From: Podospora pseudoanserina
Taxonomy: Eukaryota; Ascomycota; Sordariomycetes; Sordariales; Podosporaceae
Assembly (NCBI RefSeq): GCF_035222485.1
Contig: NC_085921.1
Coordinates: 1,488,001 to 1,552,000 of the forward strand
Direction: 5' to 3'
Length of the DNA stretch: 64,000 nucleotides
In this document: in pieces, positions 22,377-34,658 of the stretch
Layout of the letters: every line of letters begins with the position of its first letter
Position numbering within the stretch: the stretch's first letter is position 1
Notes under the pieces: generated by a model
Told to the model about the DNA's origin: nothing
The model's input: only the letters and a program-made list of their open reading frames with translations
The model's database searches: none
Translations under genes and position numbers: made by a program

Positions 22377-25300
22377 CAAACTGGACTGGAACAAATGGAA
22401 CAGGCTGGACTGGCTTAAGGTATTGTGAATGGATTCTTGATATCTGTGATTTGGGCAATTTCCGGGCTTGCGCTCCCCCCCGATCGCATCCTCATCTAGC
22501 CCTTGCGCCAGGGTGCGAGGAGCTGCCAACTGGGCGCTTTTCGCACGGCCAGCCATCCACCCAGCCAGCGGAGCGCTTGCAGACGTGGTAATCCACACTG
22601 ACCGCACCTAACCTTACCTCACCTCTGGCAAGCTTCCCGGTCACTGATCACCAGATGGCTTTTGCCAACCTGGCCTGGGTCACTCACACTCCCCTGCCAG
22701 TGCATCCATTTTCAGGAAGCTTCTCTTCTGATAATGGGAGAAACCAAAGACTGCAAGAGACAGAAGGCAGAGCAGAGAACAGCAGTGGCTGCTGCTGCTT
22801 TGCTTTGTTGTTTCGGGTCTCTTGTATCATGCAGAGCGCATTCGGGGCGCATTCCGCTTTGCGCCGAGATCTGAGAAATGTGCGATATTCTTTCAGGGCT
22901 GGCACATTCCGATTCAAGACTTGGCTGTCATCTCTCTTTGTGCCAGGTCCTGTTTTCTTAGGTATTATTCCTTCTTATCTCTCTTCCCAGGAGTAGAGTC
23001 CCAAACATGCGATGGCGCAGTCTCCCGAAGTAGCAAGCACCAGCAGGAGCAGTCAAGGCAAAGGCCCGCTGCATTGGAGGTAAGGTTGTGCGTGTCGAGA
23101 AGTGTCTGCACGAATACCAGTTTCTGAGAGATCATTTAATTCGCCTTCCGGTCGACCGTTCTCTCTTCTTCTTCTTCTGCGCGCGGCTAAAATCCGTCAA
23201 GTGTTTTCCAGACACCCAAGACAGACGCTGTTTACAGTCGCTGTTTACAGTCGCGAAGAAGAAGAAGCTTGATGCTTGCCTTGCAAGGCGCATATACCGA
23301 CATGCAGTCTGCGAAACACGGGCTGCTCACCGGGGAAGCCCTCCTTCTCCTGGGCCTCACCAATAATGACCATGGGGGAAGCCGTTGTTGGTCTGACCAT
23401 TTAGGACCGCCTGGTATTCTTGGGCACACAACACAAGAGCTCAAATGTAGGGTCAACGCCCTGGGTCCCCTCTGGCCAGTGGCCAAGTCGAGCCCACAGG
23501 ATGAGAATGCGCCAGAGAGGTTCATGAACCCCCCAAGGTGCCCGTTGCAGCCATCTCGAACCCCTCCATCGGCCAATGGCAGTCGCCAGCAAGGTAGCGC
23601 AGCAACAGGGGTCTGCTGTAGATGTGCCTGGCACTGATAGGCAGGACTGCCCAAGCCCAGCTGTCGTGGTACAAGAAAATAAACACTGTCACTCGATAGA
23701 TAAGTATTATCTTGTCCACTACATGGCCAGCAAGGTGGCGCCGTGGCTCTACCTGCAGCAGAGCAGTTGCATTTTCAGATAAAATCTCCGCTGATGGGCA
23801 GAAATTCCAGAGTTGTATGGTCAGATTCCACGGGAGACACAACGGCGCAAGCCGTCCAGATATCAGACTGGGCTCACCGCAAATGCGTGGGGTATTGATG
23901 GAAAGATTATGAGATTGTGAGAGGTCGCAAAAGATAGGAACGCCGGGCAAACGGGGAGCTTCCGGCATTGACCGAAGCAGCATGGAGAGGCGCACAACTG
24001 ATATGGATAGCAAAAAGTCTGAAATGAACTTTTTGCCTGCCCCGCGGCTGGCTCCCCCTCAGTGGCATTAAGGTTGTCTTGGGCCGAGTGTATTCGAGAC
24101 AAGCCGGCCGTTTGTTCCCTCTTTTTTGGCAATTGTTGTGAGGTAACTTTGTGTGCGCTGCGCGAGTGCGGGTGTGTCGTCCTTGGTTTGTAGAGGGGAG
24201 GATCGGGCGCGGCTCGATGCGCTGGCAAAGTTTCAAATGCAAAGCCTGCATCGAATCATCGCGCCAGATTCTCCGAGTTCTCCCAAGTGTCAGACCGTCA
24301 ACAAAAGGACCCGCAGACCCGCCTATTACCTGTCACTGCTCTATTATTCGTGATTCTTGGTCCTTGGGGACGGCTGTGGTCGCCTCGAAGCTCGCTGTTG
24401 CAGAAAACGCTAACAAGGTGGTGGTGATATCTCCAAGTCAAGATGCTAGTGTACCCCTCTACGCTCGCCTTCCATCACGACTACCGCATGCAGCTCAGGC
24501 CCGGACGAGCGCACTTGCGTCCATGGCACTTCCCACCCCGCTCCACCTTTGACGGAGGAGACGGACAGCTGGAGGCGAGCGAGGAAGCGAGGAGAGGAAG
24601 CAATTCTCTTTGTGCAGTAGGGGGGAGGGGTCTTGGTTGGTGGCGGGTCGTACATGCACGTACATAACATAGAGCTTTGGCTGGACTCCTGGACATTTGC
24701 TGGAGGTGAGTGACTGTCAGCGCCAGTGGCTTCCATTCCGTGGATCTTGGCTGCTTCCATGACCGCAACGGCACCCTTGCCCGTTTCCAGCGCCCGATCT
24801 GCAACCGCCAGACGCCCTCGATACCCCTCCTCTTTGCTTGATGTCCCGGCTTTGTCGCAAGAGTCTCTGGCGGGCTTTCCGGACAGGATCCAGCCATTGG
24901 TGTCACCAGGTACCACGGCGCATTGTTTTTGGAAGGTTGCGACCACTCCATCCGTCATGTTTGTCGCAACCAAACTCACAAAGAGACAAAAGAGTCCGTC
25001 CACGATCCTGTGGGGCACACAAAATAAGAAGCTCCGGCCCCACACCATTGGCTCGTGGCTTCGTTGTTCCCCAGATCTGACCAAACACTTGACACTCCGG
25101 AGGAGAATACACAGTAGCTCAGAGCAGGTAGGCATGGTGGCATGCCCTCGCGAGGAGGAGGGGGACGGTCCCTGTTTTCGCCACGCCCACAAAAACCTTG
25201 ACGTGTGTGCCAATGTCGCAGAAAGGGCACACGTTGCTGATTGCGCTACATAAATCGAAGCTGCGCAAGAGATCGCATCATATTAAGCAGCCTACTCCGC

Positions 25301-27275
25301 AGCGGAGCGAGTCGCGGAAGAAGCCACCAGCAAAACCCACCCCTGCTATCGACCGACCGTCTCTTCGCGGCAGGGCACATCCGTTCCGTTGGCAAAGTCA
25401 AAGTTTCAATTGCTCAGGTGGGCGCCGTCTCTTTGTGAGAAGGTAGCGTAGGATTCCACCACATGGCACATGCGATCGAAGCTCAAGTTGGAGTGAGTGG
25501 AGGGGTTCTTCTCCTCTTGTCACATTCTGCAAGAGGGGTCGAGGACCGTCGAGGCAATTTATGGCCCCGGACCAGGGTTTCTCGGTGTCGCCTATGGATT
25601 GTCCAAACCCCGTGTTGACCGGAGTCCCTGGAAAAGGAAGAGAAAAGTAGAGATAATACCCGGTTCTCCAGAAGCTCTGGTAGCTTCTCGTGTTGATACA
25701 CAAGGCGTGCTTCAACCATTGCTGCGCCGGGTTAGATGACTGGTAGTGCGTAGGTAGGTATCGGCGGCCGTTGGTCAAGTGGCCCGACTTCTCCACCCAC
25801 CGCCGCCGCGCTGAAAGTTTTCCTTTGGATGGGGATCCTGGCCCATGGCTAGTTCCGGAATGGCCTCGTCAGGCTGCGATTTATCCTCTTGAGAATCTGG
25901 GGAGAAGAGAAAGATCGAAATTGGCGACTGACAATAGGAAAGTCGTGATTGAATAGAACCTCAAAAGTCCAGCAAGGTTCTCACGTGACAACGTGAACGG
26001 GGGCGGGCCCCGGTCTGCCCCGCTACGCGTAAAAGCTGGTGGCAGGGAAAATGAAAAAGACGCAGCTGCGGACCAATAGGAGTGCGGTAAAGAGGAAACA
26101 AAGGTAGGTGCCAGCTCTGAGTAGAGAATAGGGTTGATATAAGTCGAGAATGGTTTGTGAGAAATAATGTGGTGGGATTTGCTGTAATTTGCTTAATTAA
26201 GGTCCTGGAGAAGTTGACGCGCCGGTCGCGCAAAAGGCCAGTGCCCAGACGGCGGGGGCTACGTCACCCCATGGAAGAGTTATGTAAGCTTTGAGCATGC
26301 TTGTTGATTACTGGTGCGAGACAACACATGCATCGTTAGTCTGCTGGACTTGGGCTTGCAGACTCCACGATGGAGATCAGAACTCCATAGTTGACCTACC
26401 CGGCCGGGCTGAGATGGAGAATGGCAAGGCTGTAAGTGATGATGATGATGGCCATGTTCTTCAAATGTGAAATTTCAAAGGGCATTTGATGCTGTTTTGT
26501 TCGTATCCCAGGAATTGGAACATGTGCATATGATTGGGGTCGCCGTAACAACCCAGACGGGCATGCACGGACCACACCGCCCAAATGGAACTCTGTCTGT
26601 GTTTACTTGCATCTTGTCAATAAACACATGGTGAAAAACATTCTCGCTGTCCTCTTTAACCTTTGCTCCACCCGCGACCTCTGCTGTTGGAAGGTTCTTG
26701 TCGGCATCGCACAGCAATCGTTACTTCAGGTTCCTCTTACTCATGTCCTTGACCTCGATACAGTGAGTGAAGGCGCGCCCCGCTTGACGCTTGACCGTGT
26801 CGAATTTATTGAGGTGCCTTCCCGACACCCACGCGCCCTCCTTCCCGCTGCGCTGGTATTTTTGCGACGCCGTGGCAACCAGCGCCCACGATAGCCTCAC
26901 CAGCCCCCCGCCTTGCTCTCCTCGTTGCTCCGCTTTATATCTCGATGCCCTCAAGCCCATTCGCCGGCTTCCCAGTATTGTCAACAGGAAGAATCCATCC
27001 CGAGGGACGACGATAAGTATTCAGTTTCGATTCAGGAGCGGGGACCACCTTTTCTCTGCCCTCTGCTCTCTGCTCTCCTCGCAACAACAACCACATCGCC
27101 TTCTTCCACCACTACCTCACTTTTCCAGAGACCAAAGACTTCTTCTCTGACTCGACAACTGCCATCTCAACCGCTCGTCTCATCGTTCCCGCAACCAAGA
27201 CGATATCCACAAGGAAAAAGGTCTTTGCGACAACAGCCTCAACCAACATCAAATAGAAGGTAAAAATCCGACATC

Positions 27276-29583
27276 ATGGATGCCAAGGTATGTCTTTCTG
27301 CCCAGAACTCCTCCCCACTTCCTCCCTCTACCCAACTCTGCCATCCCATCATCGTTGGTCGCAAGTCCACGAGCGCCCACCTTGCCCCTCCACTTTTGAT
27401 TTGCTCAGGTGGAAAGCCTCGTGGTCTATTCACCGTCTGAAGTCGCTCGAGACGAGCTTCTACATAAACCAGACCGTTCTGCCGAATCTTCCATGACAGA
27501 CAGGCTAACCAACTTCTCTTCCCGAAATAGCCTCAGCGCCCTCTGCGCATCTACCAAGCCGCCCCTCCTATCACCGAGCACATCCATTCTAACAAGCCCT
27601 CCTTGCACCAGCGAAACAAGTCCGTTGGCACCGTCAAGATTATGGCCAACACGGGTGCCCTCAACGCTCCTCCCAAGAGAGTCATCCTCCACGATTTGAG
27701 CAACACCAATCGCCCCATTGCCGACGAGCCCATCGTTAAGGCTGTTCGCGCTCGCGCCAAGTCGGTTGTTAATGCTGCTGCTCCTACTGTCGCCGGAGCC
27801 GGTCGCAACGACGAGAAGGAGAACCACCAGGTTGCGCCTGCTCCGGTTGCAAAGTCCTACAACGTGGCTCCGGTCGATGTCACAAAGCCCACCGCTCGTA
27901 ACGCCAACAGCCTCAACCAGCAACGTCCCGTCGGCGCCCTTGCCCAACCTCCTCTGAAGAATGGTGTTCCCAGGAACATCAAGCCCACCATGATCTACAG
28001 AGACAGCAATGAGCAGGAAGTCGCCGGTCGTGTCGAGCTTCTTACCAACGTTGACGATCTGGTTGCCATGGTTGACAAGCAGATTAAGCGCCCGCGTCAA
28101 TACAAGAGCCAGCCATCCTTGAAGGCAGAGCAGGCCTCCCAGAAGCCGACCCAGTCCAAGGCTGCGGTCCAGACCGAGAAGCTCGCCGAGCTCGATGACG
28201 AGAGCGATTTTGACGACAATGTTACCGAGGCGGCTTACGAGGACGCCGTGGAGCAGATTTCGTACGACACCGCTGGCATTGGCAACCGCAATCTGGCTGA
28301 GCTCGAGTCCGATGTGTCTGTTTCCATCGCGCAGGTGGCCAAGTCCCTTCCCACAGCTGAGGAGGACGAGTATTCGGACGAGGATCACTCGGGTGTTTAC
28401 GAGGATCATGGATACACGACAGCCCACTCCTACCGGTCTCATGGGGACAACACCACGGGCGGACTGACCACCATGGTGGCTCCTGCTTCCAGCCTCAATG
28501 CGCAGAGAGAGCTTGCCATTGCCAAGGACTGGGTTCTTTCTACTCAGACGGAGGAAGAGATTGAGGAAGAGGCCTGGGACGTGAGCATGGTGGCCGAGTA
28601 TGGCGAAGAGATCTTTGCTTACATGAGACAGCTCGAGGTATGTACTTTTTGCAGTGGAGCGCGTCAGGAGCCACGGAACTAACAGTTTTGTTTTGTGCAG
28701 GATTCCATGGTCCCCAATCCCCACTACATGGATAACCAGACCGAAATCCAGTGGTCGATGCGCGCAGTTCTCATGGACTGGTTGATTCAGGTACATCACC
28801 GGTTTTGCCTGCTCCCCGAGACGCTGTTTCTCACCGTCAACTACATTGACCGCTTCCTGTCGGTCAAGATTGTCTCGCTCGGCAAGCTCCAGCTTGTCGG
28901 CGCCACGGCCCTCTTCGTTGCCGCCAAGTACGAGGAGATCAACTGCCCATCAGTCCAGGAAATTGTGTACATGGTCGACTCGGGCTACAACGTGGACGAG
29001 ATCCTGAAGGCGGAGCGCTTCATGCTTAGTATGCTTCAGTTTGAGCTCGGCTGGCCCGGTCCCATGAGCTTCCTGCGTCGCATTAGCAAGGCTGATGATT
29101 ACGAGTTGGAGACTCGCACTCTGGCCAAGTATTTCTTGGAGGTCACCATCATGGACGAGCGCTTTGTTGGCAGCCCTGCCAGCTACATTGCCGCCGGTGC
29201 CCACTGCATCTCTCGCATGTTCCTTGAGAAGGGCGATTGGGTATGTTGTTCTTGTCTAGCGTCTTGTGGCATCTCGGATACTAACCGTTCTCCAGACTCT
29301 TTCTCACGTTCACTACTCTGGCTACACCTTGAGCCAGCTCAAGCCACTCATCAACATGATGTTTGAATGCTGCCGCGAGCCTCGCAAGCACCACAGCGCT
29401 GTCTATGACAAATACTCGTCCCCCAAATACAAGAACGCCTCGACCTATGTTGAGGCCAAGATGCTTCGTGGGGTGACGCTGTCCTACCTCTACAGCGCCA
29501 TGGCCGAGGCCGCGAGCTCGTCGGGCTCCGAGTGTGAGGCCTTCCGCGCCAACCACCACTTGCCTGTTGCCCTTGAGGCCTAA
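27276..29583 (+). CDS. G2/mitotic-specific B-type cyclin
   Basis: Regulatory subunit of the mitotic cyclin-dependent kinase, like Aspergillus NimE and fission yeast Cdc13. Four exons: 27276-27287 (only MDAK), 27531-28637, 28701-29240 and 29296-29583, all in phase 0, giving 648 residues. The 243 bp first intron after a four-codon exon is notable; the acceptor at 27530 is chosen because PQRPLRIYQAAPP follows directly and an upstream AG leads to stops. A destruction box RVILHDLSN lies at about residues 51-59, as expected for APC-driven degradation. The disordered middle is acidic, with EDEYSDEDHSG. The cyclin boxes start with MRAVLMDWLIQVHHRF at about residue 389, followed by FLTVNYIDRFLS, LVGATALFVAAKYEE and, in the second fold, YFLEVTIMDERFVG and SYIAAGAHCISR. 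Confidence 0.98.
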
Positions 29584-32477
29584 GTCTCGGACCCTCGCTT
29601 CCGCCCAGAAACCATGTTGACAGGCTCTTCACTTCGATGTACTTGTTCATCATTGCGACAACCTCGAGCATGCATTTGCTGGAAACCGTCGCAGCACCAC
29701 AGCATGGATCTCCTTTCTTGATCTTGCCACGTTGGTGCTTCACCTTTTTGTTTTCTGGGCCAGCAAGCGTCTTTTGGCATTTGCCCTCGACACAAACAGA
29801 CACCAAAAGGCTGTAGCAGAGATTTTTGGTCTTGCTATCGGCCACCACCGAATAATTTCCTTGTTTTCTTCGTTTTCTTTTCTTCCGCTTTTATTCTCGC
29901 ATCGGGGGGTTTTTTTTTCTTTCTTTCCAGGCACTCGTCGCAACGTCTCGCTATTTCAATGCAACCCATCATGCATTAGATTTTTGCGGAACACTGCGTC
30001 TTGGCTACTGGGACAGACTTCCAGGATTCGATGCACACAATGTTTTTTTCCACGACAACCACCAAAAAGTCGACAGAAACATATTCGCCCTTCTGACGAT
30101 GTGACGAATGCCCTCTCACGATACCTTGTCTTTTTTTCCCATTTCTTTGCGCAAAACTTTCCCTTGTTCTCATGTCAATACGGTTTTCTTTTTTTTTGTC
30201 ACGATTGCGAGGCAATGAAGGTTTGAGGGTTGGTTGGTGATCCTGAGCAAAGCATTCATGGCTGTTATTTACATGGCGTTGTTTGGGTGGTACAAAGGCA
30301 TTCGGGAATTGGGAGGTTAGGGGGAACATTCTGGTGGTGGGAGGGCGGTGGTGGTTTATATGGAAATGATATCCCCGTGGCTTATTGATGACACCTTGAA
30401 GAGAGGTGGTCAACAAAGCTGCAAGCAAGCAAGGCGTCTTTTTTTCTTCTCGGTTCTTTTTCTGGGAAATGGAATGGGGGTTATCTGGGATTGTTGGGGG
30501 GAGGCTGGTGTTTTATGGGTGGGTGGGAAATTGTGTGTTTTTATGTCTGCTGCCTTTTTTTTCTTTCTTTTTTTCTTTTCCAACCAGGATCATTGGAGGG
30601 ACAATGCTGTTTGTTTCTCTTTTAGAAAGGAGGGGTTGGGGGGGAAAGGAAGGGGTTTGGGGCGGGCGGGCTACTATTATGTGTATAAATTATAATATTT
30701 TCTGGGGGCATGATGGCTATTTTCTTTTGATATTTTTTCTTCTCTCTGTTATGGAGGGAGGGATAGATATTAGGGGTGGGCATCACATTATGGGACTAAG
30801 TTCGATTGAGGGGTTTAGATGCCAATAGATGTGACACGGTGTTGTCTTATTGATTTGGGGATGGGGGTGATGTGAGTGAGGTGAGTGAAGTGAGTGATGT
30901 GAATGATGTGAATGATGCTCACTCTTGTGACTCATGACCATCTCAACTGTCATTTTCTCTGCAGTATCATATGGTACCTGTTATACACTCCCTTACACTT
31001 GAATTGTATTTATGAAGAGCAAGTTCAGTGTGAGAGACCCCTCGCTGTGTTCAAAACAAGATAGTACAGCCAGATCACCTTCTACACAAGAAGTAAATTA
31101 TATAGGCCAAGTCTTCAAAGGGATGCCATGTGGCTTTATGTGATGCTGAGACATTCATCTTGCAGTAAAACGCAAGGGATCAAGTGATGATCTCATGATA
31201 CTAGCTAGTGGAAACACAAATCTTCAAGACTATGGGTGGTGTCAAAACATCAGATGTATTCTAAAAACAAACAGCTTTTCTATATCAGTGAAGTGTGAGA
31301 AGAGATGGCCTTGACGTCTGACAGGATGGAAAGGGGGGGTTGCCTGTCAGTGACTGTCAATTGAAACGCTGGTGCAGATCTTGAAGAATTTAAGCTTTTT
31401 TGTGGCCCCCCCTGGTTGTTGGCGATCTTGGGGGGATCCCCGTGGCCTTCCTTTTTTGGTGTCCAAGATCTTCTGGGAAATCGACGGGAGTAGTTGGTCA
31501 CCTGAGGCTATTACGAGTTCAGAGAGTGAAATGAGGGTATAGGGCCTGGAGCATCAACCCCTCATGGAGGCAAGTGAACCTCGGAGTGTCCGGGTGTTTT
31601 TCGGCTTGGGGTTACAAGTCCAGACCGGCGTGGATCGGAGGGCGGCTCCCGCGCTGCCGAGCCAAATCACTCTCGGCTATTGTGTAACTGGATCCCGCTG
31701 CCAAGAACCTGTTTTCCCACACCCCCCACTGTTTGGCCTGGTGAATTGCTGGTTGGGATTGGTCAGGTGGTGGGGAAGCCTGGGGAAGTTATGAGTGGAA
31801 AAAAAAGAGGAACTGCCACTTCACTTTTTTTTCCTGGGTACTAGGCAAGGCTCAGAATTTTGTGGTGGTGTTTTTTTTTCTTTTTTTTTTCCATACCTCG
31901 TTCTCGTTCTCGTTCTGCCCCAGATTTGGACGTGATCCACTTCTTTTTTTTTTTTTTTTCGCAAAGACCCTTGACCCCGTCGTCTCCGGTTCGGCAGACT
32001 CCATCCCACATCCCTCCTCTTTCCGTTGTTGTCCTGTCCCAGTTGTCCAGCCCCCCCCCCCCTCCCCTCCCCTTCTTTGGCAGGAACAGTCATCAGACAC
32101 CTTTCGTTGTTGACAGACAACTTTTTGTTGCGCATTGCGAGGCTTGAGTCAGAAACCCTTTACCTACCCGCGAGTCCCAAGCCACCACAACTCTTCCTCG
32201 CGTGACACAAACCTTCGTCTGTCATTTTTTTTTTGTTTTTTAAACGACAACCTCGGTTTCTGTTTTTCTCCCTCGCTCGCAATCTCTTTGCGGTACGCAA
32301 CCCACGTCTTTTGCCAGCGCGCAAATTGACTCAACTTCGGCCACTTCGCGACCCCACACTTTATAGGCTGATTGCGACAACGGCGTTAACGGCTTGAGTG
32401 CTGTTGGGGCTGACTGAACCAGTTCAGCGTCGTTCGTTTCGCAAATATCAAGCATCTAGACTAGACACACAACAAAC
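29584..32477. other. Intergenic region between cyclin B and AGC carrier
   Basis: About 2.9 kb. The left 0.6 kb or more is probably cyclin 3' untranslated sequence with T-rich tracts. Short GTGA-type repeats occur near 30870-30915. The right 0.6 kb is the carrier promoter and leader, with pyrimidine-rich tracts (T and C runs at about 31869-32065). No gene was recognised. Confidence 0.55.
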
Positions 32478-34658
32478 ATGTCCAAGGTCACCGTCGTGAA
32501 GGAGGCCGTCAAGGAGACGCTGGTTGGGTCAACAGAACCACAAGAGCTCTCGGCCCAGACCAAGGCGCGCTTCATTAAGCATGCCATCAAGGAAGATGGC
32601 GCCGAGCCCTACCTCGGCCCCGACGAGTTCATCAACGCCGTTGCCCCTCCGTCGGAGGATTACGTGAGTCCTTTCTGCACTGGCCGGCGCATTGTCCCGT
32701 CCAGCACCTTTTCTGACGTGTGATCTTTATATATAAAATAGCACAAGATCAAGCGGGAACAGTACTCGATCCTGTTCCATGTTGCCGACCGATCGAACAA
32801 GGGCAAGGTGACGCTCGCCGACTGGGGTTACTTTGAGAACCTTCTCACCAAGCCCGATGCCGAATATGAGATCGCCTTCCGCCTCTTCGACATCGAGCGC
32901 CTCGGGAAGGTCAAGTACGAGGACTTCCGCAGGCTGTACGAGCTGAACAAGGGGCCAGATAGCATCCCATTCGACTGGGAGTGTGACTGGGCGAAGCTTT
33001 ACATCGGTAGCAAGGCGAAACACAGCATGGACTACCAGCAGTTCTCGCAAATGCTGCGCGGTCTGCAGGGTGAGCGTGTCCGCCAGGCTTTCCAGCATCT
33101 GGACAAGGACGGCGATGGCTACATTGAGCCCGAGGAGTTTGAGCGCATCATCAAGGAAACCGCGAGGCATAAGCTCTCGGACTACCTCCTCGAGAACCTG
33201 AGCACTCTGTGCAACATTTCTCAGGGTTCCAAGATTTCCTACGCCAACGTACGAGCTTTCCAGAACATGATCCACGAGATGGACCTCGTCGAACTCATCA
33301 TCCGCCGTGCTTGCGCCAAGAGCACCGACGGCAAGATCACCAGGACCGAGTTCCTCAACCAGGCCGCCAAGATCACCCGCTTCTCGCTCTTCACCCCGAT
33401 GGAGGCCGATATCCTCTTCCACTTCGCCAGCCTTGATGAGCCATCTGGCCGTCTTGGCCTGAAGGACTTCAAGAAGGTGCTCGACCCATCATGGAGGAGT
33501 AGACAAGGAGATGAGGATGCCGTCCGTGCCGTCACCGAGACCACCAGGTCGGCCGGCCAAAAGTTCCTCGCCCAGGGTCTCGAGTCCGCCTACGGCTTCG
33601 CTCTCGGCAGTATCGCCGGTGCTTTTGGTGCCTTCATGGTGTACCCCATCGATCTCGTCAAGACTCGCATGCAGAACCAGAGAGGTGCCAACCCCGGCCA
33701 GAGGCTGTACAACAACTCGATCGACTGCTTCAAAAAGGTCATCCGCAACGAGGGTTTCCGCGGGCTGTACTCTGGTGTCCTCCCACAGCTTGTTGGTGTT
33801 GCCCCAGAAAAGGCCATCAAGCTGACCGTCAACGATCTCGTTCGTGGGTGGTTCACCACTAAGGATAAGCAGATCTGGTGGGGCCACGAGGTCATCGCCG
33901 GTGGTGCTGCCGGTGGTTGCCAGGTCGTTTTCACCAACCCTCTCGAGATTGTCAAGATTCGTCTTCAGGTTCAGGGTGAGGTCGCCAAGTCGCTCGAGGG
34001 TGCTCCTAGACGGTCGGCCATGTGGATCATCCGCAACCTTGGTCTCGTCGGTCTGTACAAGGGCGCTTCCGCCTGCCTGCTCCGCGATGTGCCATTCTCG
34101 GCCATCTACTTCCCAACCTACTCCCACCTGAAGAAGGACCTCTTCGGCGAGTCCCAGACCAAGAAGCTCGGTATTCTTCAGCTCCTCACTGCCGGTGCCA
34201 TCGCCGGTATGCCCGCCGCCTATCTCACCACCCCATGCGACGTCATCAAGACCCGTCTCCAGGTCGAGGCCCGCAAGGGTGACACCCAGTACACCGGCCT
34301 CCGCCACGCCGCCAAGACCATCTGGAAGGAGGAGGGCTTCCGTGCCTTCTTCAAGGGCGGCCCTGCCAGAATCATGCGTTCGTCGCCACAGTTTGGTTTT
34401 ACTCTTGCCGCGTACGAGTTGCTCCAGACGGCCTTCCCCTTCCCTGGCAAGGGCAAGGCCGAGGTGGCGACTGGTGTTGCGGACGTTGTGCAGACGCTCA
34501 AGGAAAAGCACCCTGACAGCCCATTCTACCGGTCGAGAAACGCGCTCAAGATTCTGTTGGATCTGGATGAGAACTTTGGACGTGCGCCGTTAGGAGTGAA
34601 TGCGAAGGGGTGGCAGACGCTGCCTGGGTGGATGCAGAACCCGGTGAAGAGCTCGTAA
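32478..34658 (+). CDS. agc1: Calcium-regulated mitochondrial aspartate/glutamate carrier (Agc1/aralar type)
   Basis: Inner-membrane antiporter of the malate-aspartate shuttle with a regulatory EF-hand domain. Exon 1 is 32478-32663, exon 2 is 32742-34658, phase 0, giving 700 residues; the intron has GTGAGT and AATAG. The N-terminal half has degenerate EF hands and one canonical loop, DKDGDGYIEPEE, near residue 183. The C-terminal half has three carrier repeats, each with the P-x-[DE]-x-x-[KR] signature: YPIDLVKTRMQNQ near residue 363, NPLEIVKIRLQVQ and TPCDVIKTRLQVE. A short C-terminal extension follows the last repeat. The length and layout match the AGC family and separate it from shorter SCaMC carriers. 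Codon use is strongly biased to C-ending codons, consistent with high expression. Confidence 0.98.

Larger units (their letters stand above)
21261..27275. other. Six-kilobase gene-poor region between divergent regulator and cyclin genes
   Basis: The left kilobase is probably the long 5' leader of the transcription factor, with a CT tract and upstream ATGs. The right part contains the cyclin promoter, with an ACGCGT box at 26025-26030 and CACGTG at 25982-25987. An 8 bp minisatellite lies at 22313-22376. The longest unexplained open frame is minus 25213-24446 (255 residues, mixed composition, no family signal), which I do not call as a gene. No tRNA-like fold was seen. Confidence 0.55.

Noticed and set aside
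24446-25213. 255-codon minus-strand open frame upstream of cyclin B
   Set aside because: Mixed composition with many Cys, Trp and Ser, no motif, and overlapping frames of similar length on the other strand; not enough for a gene call.
25741-25840. tRNA-like stretch with TGGTCAAGTGG
   Set aside because: No matching acceptor stem or TTCGA loop follows at the proper distance.
27426-28799. 457-codon minus-strand frame opposite cyclin B
   Set aside because: It lies fully antisense to well-supported cyclin exons and its composition (Leu, Val, Gly) is that of a shadow frame.
33489-34511. 340-codon minus-strand frame opposite the AGC carrier
   Set aside because: It is antisense to three carrier repeats and repeats with the same period, so it is a shadow.
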